Origin: Zhengitettix transpicula
Taxonomy: Eukaryota; Arthropoda; Insecta; Orthoptera; Tetrigidae
Reading direction: 5' to 3'
Assembly (NCBI GenBank): GCA_037074705.1
Contig: CM073595.1
Coordinates: 49,967,639-50,031,638, forward strand
DNA length: 64,000 bases
The position numbers were made by a program, and so were the translations under genes. The notes under the pieces were generated by a model. That model had not been told where the DNA came from and ran no database searches. It worked only from the letters and a program-made list of their open reading frames with translations. Positions 46,870-58,089 of the stretch are shown here, piece by piece; the first letter of the stretch is position 1, and each line of letters opens with the position of its first letter.

Positions 46870-47105
46870 AAGGCGTGTCATATGCGTAGAGGAAGAGTGT
46901 GTTGTCGTCAGTTGGGAATTTCCGCTCCCGGAGAAGCTACAACTACGTCACTACCGCTCTTCAAAACGTAAATACTTTTTTACGATCTGGACATAAGGAC
47001 GTCAGCGAAGGATTTATATCACACCCTGTTCTTATCATCTGGAAACTTTTACGGATGAGTGTTTTGGTGTGCAACTGAACACAATATATTTCCATGCGTC
47101 AGTGT
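46870..47105 (-). repeat. Interspersed repeat, inverted partner of 44.30-44.50 kb
   Basis: Opposite-orientation copy, diverged by substitutions and small indels. Confidence 0.6.
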
Positions 47106-47229
47106 CTTGAGTGTAGTTTTTACATAAACAAGTACATACAAAAAGGCTCGTTTTAAAACTGAGCTTCGGCCTATCTCCACTACAATCACACTGCAGTGGA
47201 ACACTGCGCATCTTATCCTGACACGACAT

Positions 47230-48735
47230 ACTAGTTCTCGCGAACTATCAAATATATACGTAAATAATGTAAAGGTCGCTGGATAATTCCCGTATAATAA
47301 TACACTTCTCTAAGCATATAATTTTGCTCTTTGATTAAAATAATTATATGGAGGAAAATAATTAAGATAATAATATATAATTGATTGTTTCAAAGGGTTA
47401 CAAACAAAGCTTATTCGCTATATATTTTATAAATATATAATTTTTTATAAAGCTTGTATATCCTTAAACTATTTCTTAATATAGATTAAAATATTTGGTT
47501 AAATTGGTGCACTGTTGAAACAAATTGATAATCTGGAATTTGTTATGAAATTCCTCGTGGCTGAGGCTCCACAACCCTTCGCCGCTATATTGTGATGATA
47601 GTATTTCATAAATCACGGCCGAGACAAAAAAATTCGACGACAAACACGGGACAAAATAAAATATCAACTCCTCTACACAACGCTTTTGATTGTACTTCTT
47701 GTGTTTTTCAGCACGGTTCAGAATTCCGCGAAATATCAGGGGTGGAACCAGAATGTAGGTTGTTAATTACCTTTTTCAAAAATAATAATTAACAGTTTGA
47801 ACAACTGACACAAAAGAAAATTCCGTGCATCTTAATTTTACGTTGAAAATTTCCAACGACTGTTTTACTTCTAAGCGCAATGTTCAACGCCTTTATATCT
47901 CTGGAATGGGAAATTCTGTCAATTTGATTTTTCCTAACGCAATTCTGCATTAAAATATTGTCAAAGAAGCGTTATCAGTTATTCTACTTTAACGTCCTAG
48001 TGAAAATTACATCTTCAGTAATCTCCTGACAGAACCATCAACAGCATAAAAAAAAGAAAAAAAGGAAACGAGCGGCACCGGAGCCACAATTCTTCAGTAA
48101 AGAATTTCCTTTGGAGAGACAGCTCGAGGCAGCTGTCAAGAAAGTCGTCATTCACTCATATCTATAATCGATATAATTTATATTCTAGTTTCTGCGGAAC
48201 ATCTCCTCGCATTCGAACACATGGGTTATTCGATTTAATGAAGCAGAGATAAAAATTTAATATCCAGGATTCGAGGCTAAGCCAGAGCTCAGTTTTCATG
48301 TCAATCTGGCAAACTGACTGATTAAGTAACGTAGAAAAAAGTTTACACAGGTTCCACAAATTTTTAATTTTATGATGTTCACTTTTCTGAACCATCGATT
48401 AAATGAACTTAATCTAGAACAGTTTATTCCTGTTAAACGCCTACTGTTAAAATATCTTCCTTATGGAAATATAAATATTTCGATACATTTATAAGCTCTT
48501 AAAAGTTTCATAATCAATATTGATAATAATTATACTAATTTATATTGATGAAAGATTATGAATAGATTTGTTATTTTATATTTTTTAACTCTTTAAAAAT
48601 CCTGAGATCGTTTGATACAATTTTGAAGTGTAATTACTCGTCAATCTTTTTAAAAACGAAATAGAAATGATTTAATAGGTTTAGCGTCTGTTGAGATGTT
48701 ATAAATTAATTATAAAGACCTTAGTAATAACATTA
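47230..48735. other. Unannotated AT-rich stretch
   Basis: No supported gene or repeat. Open stretches of 63-77 codons have no recognisable content. Confidence 0.3.
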
Positions 48736-48751
48736 AATATTGCCATATCTC

Positions 48752-48830
48752 GCAGTTGGCAGGTGTGGCTCCGTGCCATCAGATTTTCTGGCTTCGAGTT
48801 CGAGTCCCACTTATCTCTGTTACCGTAATT
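48752..48830 (+). repeat. tRNA-like Pol III head (SINE or tRNA pseudogene)
   Basis: A B-box-like GAGTTCGAGTCCC about 50 bases after an A-box-like GTTGGCAGGTGTGGC gives internal Pol III promoter spacing. A full cloverleaf is not apparent, so this is a degraded tRNA-derived repeat rather than a tRNA gene. Confidence 0.4.
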
Positions 48831-49609
48831 TTATGTTATTAGAATATTCGATCACTGTATATACAGTAAATTCCCTAGAAGCAAAGGTAGTGTAACGCTT
48901 CTATAAACTGTCTTAGCTTGAAATATACGCCATCAACTACTTCAGCTCGTGTTATTCGTTGACTGAAACCTCACGATACGCGACAATATATTATATAAAT
49001 ACAATTAAAAATAATATATATTGATGATAAGACAATTGTTCATAATAAAAAATCTTTTATACAGTCTCCAATTTATTTATAAATTTAGATTGAGAGCTTT
49101 CGTCTTATGTCATAGTCATTCTGTGAATAAAATTACATATGAGGACAGAAATCATAATTGTTACAATTATTAAGCTCGCACATACCTTTAAAAAAGAGGT
49201 TGTTTTAAATTAAGTTTTAAAAATCTTTAATTACAGTAAAACACTTAAATTTTTATATAAAAAGAGAAAATATTGTCATAATAGTGCAAACAAATGCCTT
49301 CGTCTAACTAGCAGTTAACTGTGTTTACTAGAGAAACATACAAATCGTAATAAAATCGAATAAACAAATACAATAGAAAATGGCCAGCGTTATAAATTAC
49401 TTTAATTCAATGCCGAAGATTTCCAATAACATCTAGTCAATTTAACCAGTTCACAAATGAAATTGGAAATTGTGAAAGTGTTACAAAATTTAAGAATGGT
49501 TTAATTAGGTAGTTATAATTATTAATGAGTGTCCTCTAATTACTTGTCCAAAGACATATAAAACAAAAGCATGCACTGATAAACAGTACAAAAAATATTT
49601 TTCTTTAGG

Positions 49610-49985
49610 GTAACAGGCTACATGAGGGTAATCCACATGGTGGCAACTCCCCTTTAATAGCACAGGAAGGGATTTGAAAGGGGGGATGCGGAAGGGTAGA
49701 GGAAGGTAGCCAAGGGTTAATTAGGGCCCCCAGGCTATAGTTTAAGGATCCTACCCAGCATTCGCCTAAAACTAATGCAAGAAAAACCCAAGTAAACCTG
49801 CATCAGGTAGGTCGGGCCTTGGGTACTTGTCCCACAGCCTTTCGATAGCGGGAGAGGAGTTTCTGTGGGGACGCAGCATTCCCTTCTCCGTGCCTCGACC
49901 AGTTTAGGAGGCAGGTGGCCGACTGTTCCAATGGGATCAGCTTGCCATATGCCCAAGATCTGTGATCCCTACTTAAATATTCAAT
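49610..49985 (-). repeat. Interspersed repeat, copy A (inverted to 57.6-58.1 kb)
   Basis: Shares with the reverse complement of 57,600-58,085: CTACCTGATGCAGGT, GGTAATCCACAT, GGGGGATGCGG, AAGGGTTAATTAGGG and CCTCCTAAACTGG-type blocks, in order. Markedly G+C-richer than its surroundings. Family unknown; possibly the untranslated end of a retroelement. Confidence 0.7.
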
Positions 49986-52600
49986 GAACAAAATTTCTGA
50001 AATTAAGTCCGAGTAATATTGTCCTAATGAAATTTGTGGTTATGAATGTTAATATGTTTGTAAATATCGGATTGTCTGTCTGAGGTAATGGAGTGGCTTT
50101 CTTCTACACCTCTTATAAATAATAGCGGCTGAGCGGTATCATTAATATTAGTATTTCTTTGTGAAACTTAATTAAGGAGACGGAAGCAGGGAAGTCGGGA
50201 ATTCTATCCAGAAAGTTTCCTACGCTGAAGACGAAAAGATTTATACAGTGTTAATCTATACTGTGGGTTTTTTCTTACTCTAAAAATGGGTTTTATGGAG
50301 AATCGGAAACATCTATCATTGTTACTAAAGCACGGCATACAAACTCCAAAACTAGTTTCCTGTCGTTGGGGATCAGGTGAATCCAAGGGATTCGTCTGGT
50401 ATTGAATAAGCGAGAAACTATGACGAAGTTAAGCTGCGGTTTAAACTGGAAGTCAAAATATATTAATTTGGAATCTACAAAATCGCGTAACAGCTAATCT
50501 GTTGATTTGCAGTGGCAATCGGATGCAGTATTTACTATCCAAGATTTATTTAATAAAATTCCAGGGTACTATCTTCAATTTCATCCTTTACGCCACGAAG
50601 TTAATAAGAAAAAATCGTCGCGAAACTTGAAGCATCGCGAGTCTGCGAGAGTCATCTTGTTGCTTAGCAACGGAAATCCGGAAAAGAATGTGGTAAAATG
50701 CGTTAGCACGTCCCGTGAATACCAAACAGAAAGATAAGGGAAAAATGAATATTTTTTTCTATCAGTTATGAATTGTTGTAAGGAATTAGATACCAACGTG
50801 CTACATTTTCACCTGTTGTAAACTGGGAGTTATTTGAATCTAAATAAGCACGATTACGTAGTGCCCAGGGCCCAAATAAATAATGGAAAGAAAGCTTATT
50901 AACTGAAAAATGAGGGCAATTGAATCCTGCAGTTCCAAAATATCTAATAATTAGGAATATTATATTTCGAGGTTCAATTTAAAAAAATTGAAATTCGATT
51001 AAATCATTCAGTACCGATCAGTTTGAATCGCCATTTTGTCCACAACCTTACTGTTTCTATGTTATGCCAAGATTTTTAATAAACAGCTTCCAAGAGAAAT
51101 TAAATTCGGAGAACAAAAATTTAAAAATAATTAAAATGCATTATAAAATTAAAATAGTTTTTGTAACCTACTAATTTAAGATTTTGGGACTTTATACGTT
51201 AAAATGATTGCAAAAAACATAAAGGTATCATCTTTTTCAACAATCATTAAGTTAATTTGATGAAAAAAATAGGGTCTTTTCAATGTCAATGCAACCACTG
51301 AAGTAAATATTTAATATTAAGCCGTTTCTGACTTATTGGTCATTATATTTTTTAAAAATACGTCAGATAAAAAGTCAACTACATATAGTAGTTGATAGTA
51401 TTTGGAAACATTGCAACTATTTATGAAAAAAATTTGACTACGTTGTATTTCCTTGCATGCTAATTTCACAATAGACAGATTTTCGACTGCTCTCATAAAT
51501 AATAGCAGCATCTCAACTATAGTAACGGGGAAGAATTGAACCTGTGATATTACAGTATAAATATCATTAATATTGTTTGTGGTGAATAATTGTCATATAT
51601 CCACAACCAATTCAGATTTGCACAATTTTATAACAATGAAACGAATACGACAAACGCTGTTAATTACACAAAAATGCGCTAATTATAAAACTTATAAAAC
51701 TCACAGAGGAAATTAAACAATTAAAGCATAAATCGAATTCTGAAAAAATATCTTAGCATTTCCTCCTAATCGTTTCATGAATTGACAAGAGTGAATCTAT
51801 TCACACTGAATTAATTTTCTGTAAATAACATTTTGGAATGTACTAAAAATGTATAATTACAGAGGTTAATAATTGTTGGGTATTATTACAATTTCTGAAC
51901 TTTTCCCTGTTCAATCATCACCCTCCAAGCCCAAATTCCCGGTAGCAATTGACCAAGTACTAACACTACGAATACTGTTATTGCCCGTTAGGTCAGATTA
52001 GTACTTAAGTTCACCGTTGTAATGAAATAATTGTGTTTCTAGAACTCGAGATGCGATGAAGGGAGATCCGGCGGTCTCTTCGCCACACGCCAAGAGGCCA
52101 ACCATTGTAGTCTACGCTTCTGGTAATTAGTATTTGTATTTCTATTCGACCATAACCCTTGTATAATATAGGCAAGAAAGCTTCTGTGGCCGTGGGAAAG
52201 TCACAAAAAGAGTTTCATCGCGAGAAGCGGATTTTTTTATCAATATTTACTTTTTTATATAACATAAAATGTTGTTTTTGAGCAATAACAATCAATTCAG
52301 TTTGACATAACAACGTTTCGGTACATATTTGCACCTTATTTAGGTTGTGACTTGACAGAAAAATAATGTAATAAAATTAGTGAAACTTGAAATTATAAAT
52401 GCTCACTCATTCTAGCTTAATGCAAAACTGAATTGTCTGTTATTGGTCACAAACTACACTTTTTTTCTTAATTTATGCGTCTGAGTTCATATGCCCTTAT
52501 AAAAGGGCAAATCTTACGCCATTTCCCCGGGAAATAATTAGCACTACTGAATAAATCAATAACAAAATGCTACGACCTTGTTACTTTCACCTTCAATTGA
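49986..52600. other. Unannotated stretch
   Basis: Apart from the minus-strand hairpin at 52.3 kb, nothing was recognised. Open stretches of 60-76 codons near 50.2-50.8 kb have no visible domain. Confidence 0.3.
52303..52358 (-). mobile_element. Retroelement 3'-terminal hairpin, - copy
   Basis: The reverse complement reads CACAACCTAAATAAGGTGC...GTACCGAAACGTTG, followed by ...CAAACTGAATTG, matching the 46.4 kb copy on both sides of the hairpin. The stem has mutations. Confidence 0.5.
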
Positions 52601-53900
52601 AATATGCTGTAATTATAATGAAAGCTAATCCTGGAAAACCACCAACAGAACCAACATCATGCCGACCAATAAGCCTTCTTCCCCTCATGTCAAAGATATT
52701 CGGAAATGTGTTCCTAAATAGGATAGGAGAGAATGTCGATCTAGATCACACTATACCAGCACACCAATACAAAAGCGACATTCAAAAGTACAGCAACCTC
52801 ATAGGATTGTTACAAAAATTACGGAATCACTAGAGAACAAGGCATTCTGCACAGCAGTCTTTCTAGATATCAAGCAAGCTTTTCATAGAGTATAGTATTT
52901 AGGTTTACTATACAAAACCAAACCAGTCTTCCCAAGCCAAATTTATCTTCTACTAAAATTCTACCTGAGTGACAGAAACTTCCAAGTCAGAATAAACAAT
53001 TCATTCTCTGCCGGAGTTCCACAAGGAAGCGTACTGGCACCCCTCTTGTACCTAGTATTAACCCTCTGATTTTCCAACAACTGCCGACACGGAGATCGCC
53101 ACCTTCAGCTTTATTATCTATCAGCAATGCATCTGAGGCACCTGAAAATCTTCAGAATCATCTGGACGTCATCAGAAAATGGAGAATTTTCGTAAATAAC
53201 GACAAATCCTCCAAAGTCACGTTTACCAACAACCAAAATGTATGTCCACAAGTCTCAATTAACAACACAGTTATACCAATAAATTCAGATGTCAAATACT
53301 TATGAATGTACCTCGACCAGAGACTCACCTGAAAGACTCGTATAAAGACCAAAAGAAAACATCTAGACCTTAAAGTCAAAGAAATGAGCTGGTTAATTGG
53401 AAATAAATCACAGTTATCCCTAGAAAATAAATTTCTCCTGTATAAAGCTATTTTGAAGCCAATTTGGACTTTCGGCATTCAACTATGAGGTTGCACAAAA
53501 GCGTCCAACACTGAAGTCCTGAAGCGTTTCAAGTCGAAGACGCTCCGCGTGTTGACAAACGCTCCTTGGTACGTCAACAATCAAACCCTCCACAAAGACC
53601 TGAGGATTTCTTAAGTAACCAGCGAAATTAGAAGTTTAGCAACTGCTTGCCACAACACTCTTGAGGGTCACGAAAACAATCTCGTACATCAGCTAGCCCA
53701 AGAACCAGTTGCACCAAGAAGATTAAATCGACAATGACCAAGTAACACCATTCCTCGGTCCAACCAGACGTAACGCCTTTATTTGGGAGTAACATGAATG
53801 AATGACTTACCCCTCATATCACAACTATGTTACACGATTTGCTTATTACTCATTTATGTTCGATAAGAGTAGATTGTAAATATGCAAATAAATAATTGTA
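52600..53900 (+). pseudogene. Jockey-like LINE remnant (reverse transcriptase)
   Basis: In broken frames the plus strand reads KPGKPPTEPTSCRPISLLPL (about 52,640; the SYRPISLL box of LINE RTs), FLDIKQAFHRV (RT box A), SAGVPQGSVLAPLLYLV (RT box B, about 53,010) and a YLG-type region. FKSKTLRVLTNAPWYVNNQT follows near 53,530-53,580, typical of Jockey ends. Several stops and frameshifts make it inactive, and the 5' half is missing. It ends near an AATAAATAATTG stretch at about 53,900. Confidence 0.8.
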
Positions 53901-54228
53901 TTTTGTCAATCGAAAACACCCATATTGTAACGATACCTTAAATAACTCTGATGTTTTGAGTTATACGAATTGACTTTCTTGTCAAGCAACAGTTGGACAA
54001 ACCTCATTTAACAGGAGAAGTCAAGACTAAACTTTGCAGCAGATTAGAAATGTTTTCTTGATTTTAAAATTAACAAGATCCATTTTAATATGAATAGACT
54101 CTGAGAAAATATTTTATTCAACGAAGTTTCTGTACATTTTTGTCGTTTAATTTATCTTATTATTTCATATTAACATCAATATCGACAAGATGAGGTACAT
54201 TTAATCTGTCTGAATTCGTCTTTTTCAG

Positions 54229-56313
54229 TTGCGCCAGAAGTTATTGTGTTCCCCATTGTCTCCTGTATCGTGGGATTCCCCCTGTTGGCACTCCTGGTGA
54301 TCTGCTGTTTGAGAAGAAGAGCGAAACTTGCACGGGAGAGGGCTCGTCGTCGCACGGGGTGAGAAATGCTTACTTTCTGGATTTGTACAGTCATTAGTGT
54401 TGACATTTTGTTTCGGGCCACTAGCATATTGCCCGAACTTTCACTACGGAGGGATCATAGCGCATTGGATCACTTGTGATATGACAAATAACAATACCTG
54501 TTGGGTTTGATAAGAATTCATCAACGACGATGGCCGCAACCTCGTCTCGTCTGCAGTCGGACGATTTTACGTGCGTAGATCAAGCAAAAGTCTCAGCCAC
54601 TCAGATCATAGTCGCTGGCGTTTTAAGGGCTATGGATTAATTTCGGTCAAAGACAATAATTAGACATCTTCCATTGAGATTTGATCCATCAAACGTATAT
54701 CCATATTACAGTTTTCTTAGAAACATTAATAGCCCGCACGAATGGAGGCAGAACTCTTCCATGAAATTTTTAATGTAAAACTAAATAGACGATTCTGACG
54801 ATGCGTTCGTCTGTTACAGGAACTTCGAGGCCGCTTCCGGAGCAATATCACTGATCCAGTTCAGTCCTGTACACAGATTAGGTAAGTTTACGTACCAATG
54901 CACTGAAAGCAATCTTAACGCACGACGTTACAATTATTTGATAACTACATCAGTATCAATGTACAAGAATGTCAATATATGCAATATTTGCTTATTTTCG
55001 AGACTTCTCGTTCAGTACTCGGACATTAAAGAATTTTTGATACATGAACGTGAAGGTCTCCAAAACTACTCGCCGTAGAATAAAAATTCATATTTACGTG
55101 ATTCAACGCGTGCTGATTATTCTCAGAAATGAATGAGGTGCAACTAAGTGTTAGTGAAGGTGACGTTTTAACAGGGAGCGAGGAACTGTTTGCAGGATTT
55201 ATTACATTAAAGGCATCTGGCGGGGGAAATTGTAAAGAAACCATATTGAATTTTCCGTTTCATTTCAACTTTGCGCTACATAATTTGCGCTACATATATA
55301 GAAAATAACGCCACGCTCCACAGAGTTTTACTGACGAATGAAATGATGTAAGTATGTTCCGCATAAAAAATCTGCATGGGAAATTTTTAAAACATGCAAA
55401 ACCAACTGATATTTGCGTCGGATAAATATTTTTCGTGAGATTGATAGTGTTTCTCCCTATGTGTTTTGTGTATTATTTGAACCCCTTTCGGTACAGGAGG
55501 GGAGCAACCTTCAGGGTGGGGCTGGAGGGGCGTTACACAAATCCGGGATTATGGGTTTCGCTGAATTTCATTATGACATTCCGGGCACTCAATTTTTTCG
55601 TGTTACAAATGAGTGTCAACTTGGTAATAAATTTTTCCGCAGTTCAAAAATTCTTCGTAAATATTAATTTTGTTACTTGGGTTCGATAGACTATTTTTTT
55701 TAAAAAATCTCACTAGCCACCACTGGCGATTAATTTAGTTTCTATCACTTAGTCGTTTATAAACTAATACGTTAGCTACATATACAATTTTCGAAATAAA
55801 TTATATCGTAGAAATTATTTTGTTGACAGACAAGACCGTTTCGTCTTGTTACACGTCAGCGTGGAAAAGGAAACAAACGAAATTTAATTTTTAAAATATA
55901 AGGTTCTGGATTCAATTATTAATAACAAATTAAATTTATCAATTATCCAGCGCAGTTGTAGTGAAAAACTAATCACCGAAATGCAACGCGACCCCTGTGA
56001 AGCGTAACAAGTTGTTATCTGTGAAATGGATTTTCTATGTTGACCTATGGTGCACGCCTCAACAAATCGCGTCAGCCGTTGCAGAAAATTGTGTAATCGT
56101 CCGTAACAAACGAGGCATAATGGGATACGTTTCCACTAACAGCAACAACAAAAGGTTGAATTATCGAACCAATGTGAGTCCCTGTGTTTGTGTGTTCCAG
56201 TGGGCGTTTGCCGACCCGTGCACAGGCGTGGCCCAGGTCTGAACCCGGTCCCCGAGGAGCGTTCCGACCCCGAGGCCGAGCTCACGGCCTGCAGCGACGT
56301 CATGGACCCGTAA
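54229..56313 (+). CDS. 3' exons of an unrecognised single-pass membrane protein
   Basis: Three consecutive exons share one reading frame with good splice sites: 54229-54358 (acceptor tttttcag, donor gtgaga), 54820-54881 (acceptor ttacag, donor gtaagt) and 56201-56313 (acceptor ttccag, stop TAA). They encode about 101 residues. The first exon gives a hydrophobic segment (PEVIVFPIVSCIVGFPLLAL and on through LVICC) followed at once by a basic stop-transfer stretch (LRRRAKLARERARRR). The tail then runs through NFEAASGAISLIQFSPVHRL to an acidic end, LTACSDVMDP. This fits a type I membrane protein with its ectodomain exons upstream, perhaps beyond large introns or outside the window. A poly(A) signal AATAAA at 56331-56336 lies 18 bases past the stop. 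G+C and codon use are higher than in the flanking noncoding DNA. I do not recognise the family; no function is proposed. The exon structure itself is strongly supported by phase agreement. Confidence 0.72.
55385..55620 (+). repeat. Relative of the 40.2-41.1 kb repeat, in the last intron of the membrane-protein gene
   Basis: GATAAATATTTTTCGTG, CCCCTTTCGGTACAGGAGGG, CGTTACAC, GGTTTCGCTGA and CATTCCGGGCACTCA parallel the units near 40.6-41.1 kb in order and orientation. Confidence 0.55.
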
Positions 56314-56330
56314 ACTATGTACTTACACAC

Positions 56331-56336
56331 AATAAA
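56331..56336 (+). terminator. Poly(A) signal of the membrane-protein gene
   Basis: AATAAA lies 18 bases after the TAA stop of the last exon. It implies a very short 3' UTR and supports 56201-56313 as the terminal exon. Confidence 0.6.
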
Positions 56337-57589
56337 AACTAGCTTTCACACTCATTATTCAGATAAAATCCCTACTACTGTTTCACCTTTTAACTTTTGG
56401 CTGGTTTGATGCCGCTTAAAGAGAGCGGAAAAAATACCACATTCATAGCTGATATAACCGAGTCACGTGGTGAAGTGAAGTACGGTACGAAATACGAATG
56501 CAGTGAAGCTGCGTCCGTATGTCTTCGTATGTTTATATTTAAATTCACTGTACGCTTGAAAAGCTCTGGGCTTCTGTGCCCATCTCCTTTGTTTGGAATC
56601 AGGCGACTGTAAACTGGAAGTAACCTAGTGAAAGACATGCCAACGTTTCAGATTTTATCTAAAATGATTTAAAATAAGATTCCTCTGTAAGAAAAGCGAT
56701 ACAGTCACTACGTATTTTGGTCAATTTTGAGTAAGTTTGCTTCTAAAACAACCAAGCAAGTCTCATTATTTTGAATTTTAATTTATTATTACAACTGTAT
56801 TAATTTCTTTAATCTTCACGTGGCGGTATTTACAATGACACATAGTCTAACTTCACTTTTTGTACACTACAAACAATATTATTTATTCTTCGCACAAAAT
56901 TAAATATTCAATCAGCATAAATTATTTGTTGCAATAAATTGATTTATGTCACTTCACTTTACTGTCACGTTTATGAATAAAAAGACTCGTAAAAATCAGA
57001 CTCATTTACTTCACTCTCTGAAATACATTGCAATTCAAATTAAAATGTTTATAGTATAAACTTGGGCAACGGAAGAATACAGTTGTTGTTTTTGACATCT
57101 CTTGGCTGCGCCAGGAATCTTAAGACTGCTAATAATATAAACGACAATTTTATTTCCCTCTAGAGGATATTTTACAGTTTAAAGTTATCACGACGTATTC
57201 AGACTTAATTACTTACTGCAGAACCACAAAATCAAGAATGACAAGTTTCATGAAATTTAGTAGTCTTAAATGTGGAGTTGAGTTATATATGAGTGACGTG
57301 GAACTAGGCTGAAGTTGTTGACTTTCAGATGGCTTCCCTTCTTTATTCCAGTCAAGGCTTCTGTTAACGGCTTCCTCGTTACCAAACTCCTTAAAATATG
57401 CCTGTATCAAGTAAGCTGATGTCCACAGCTTTCAAGCCGAACGAGACGAAATTAATTTCCCCATTTCCCTACGCGAATATGAAGTACATTCACTTGCAGT
57501 CGACTACATCGATTCCATTAATTTATAATTCGTTTCTGGAATGGTATCGATCAAAAGGAAGCCTGTGAGAGCATTCTCTTTCAGGTGAA

Positions 57590-58085
57590 CCTAAAAGAGA
57601 GCTCTGGAGGAGGCTACCTTTAGGGGTGCCTTCAGGTCTCTCTGGTTTTTTGAACTAAGGTTCCCACATGCCGAGGCACCTCGGCTAGTTTTGAGAGGTG
57701 TAAGTTCCGGGGTCGCAGACCTTGGGCATACGGTAAGAGTTGTCCGCTATTCCTATCGGAATAGTCGGCCAGATGCCTCCTAAACTGGTCAAGGGACGGC
57801 GAGGGTAAAGCTAAGACCCTACAACAAACCCTTCTCCCACCATCGGAAGGGCGTGGGACAAAATGTACAAAATGCCCGACCTACCTGATGCAGGTTTTTC
57901 TAGTATTTTATCTGAATCACTTTTAGGCGAATTGCCGAGTATAATCCTTAAACCATACCCCGGGGGCCCTAATTAACCCTTGGCTACCTTGTTCTACCTT
58001 TCCGCATCCCCCCTTTCACTCCTTTTCCTTTGGTATAAGCGGGGAGTTGCCACTATGTGGATTACCCTATACATAGCCTATCTAC
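57590..58085 (+). repeat. Interspersed repeat, copy B
   Basis: Longer copy of the repeat at 49.6 kb, in the opposite orientation, with about 100 extra bases at its 5' side. Not coding in any convincing frame. Confidence 0.7.
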
Positions 58086-58089
58086 AAAA

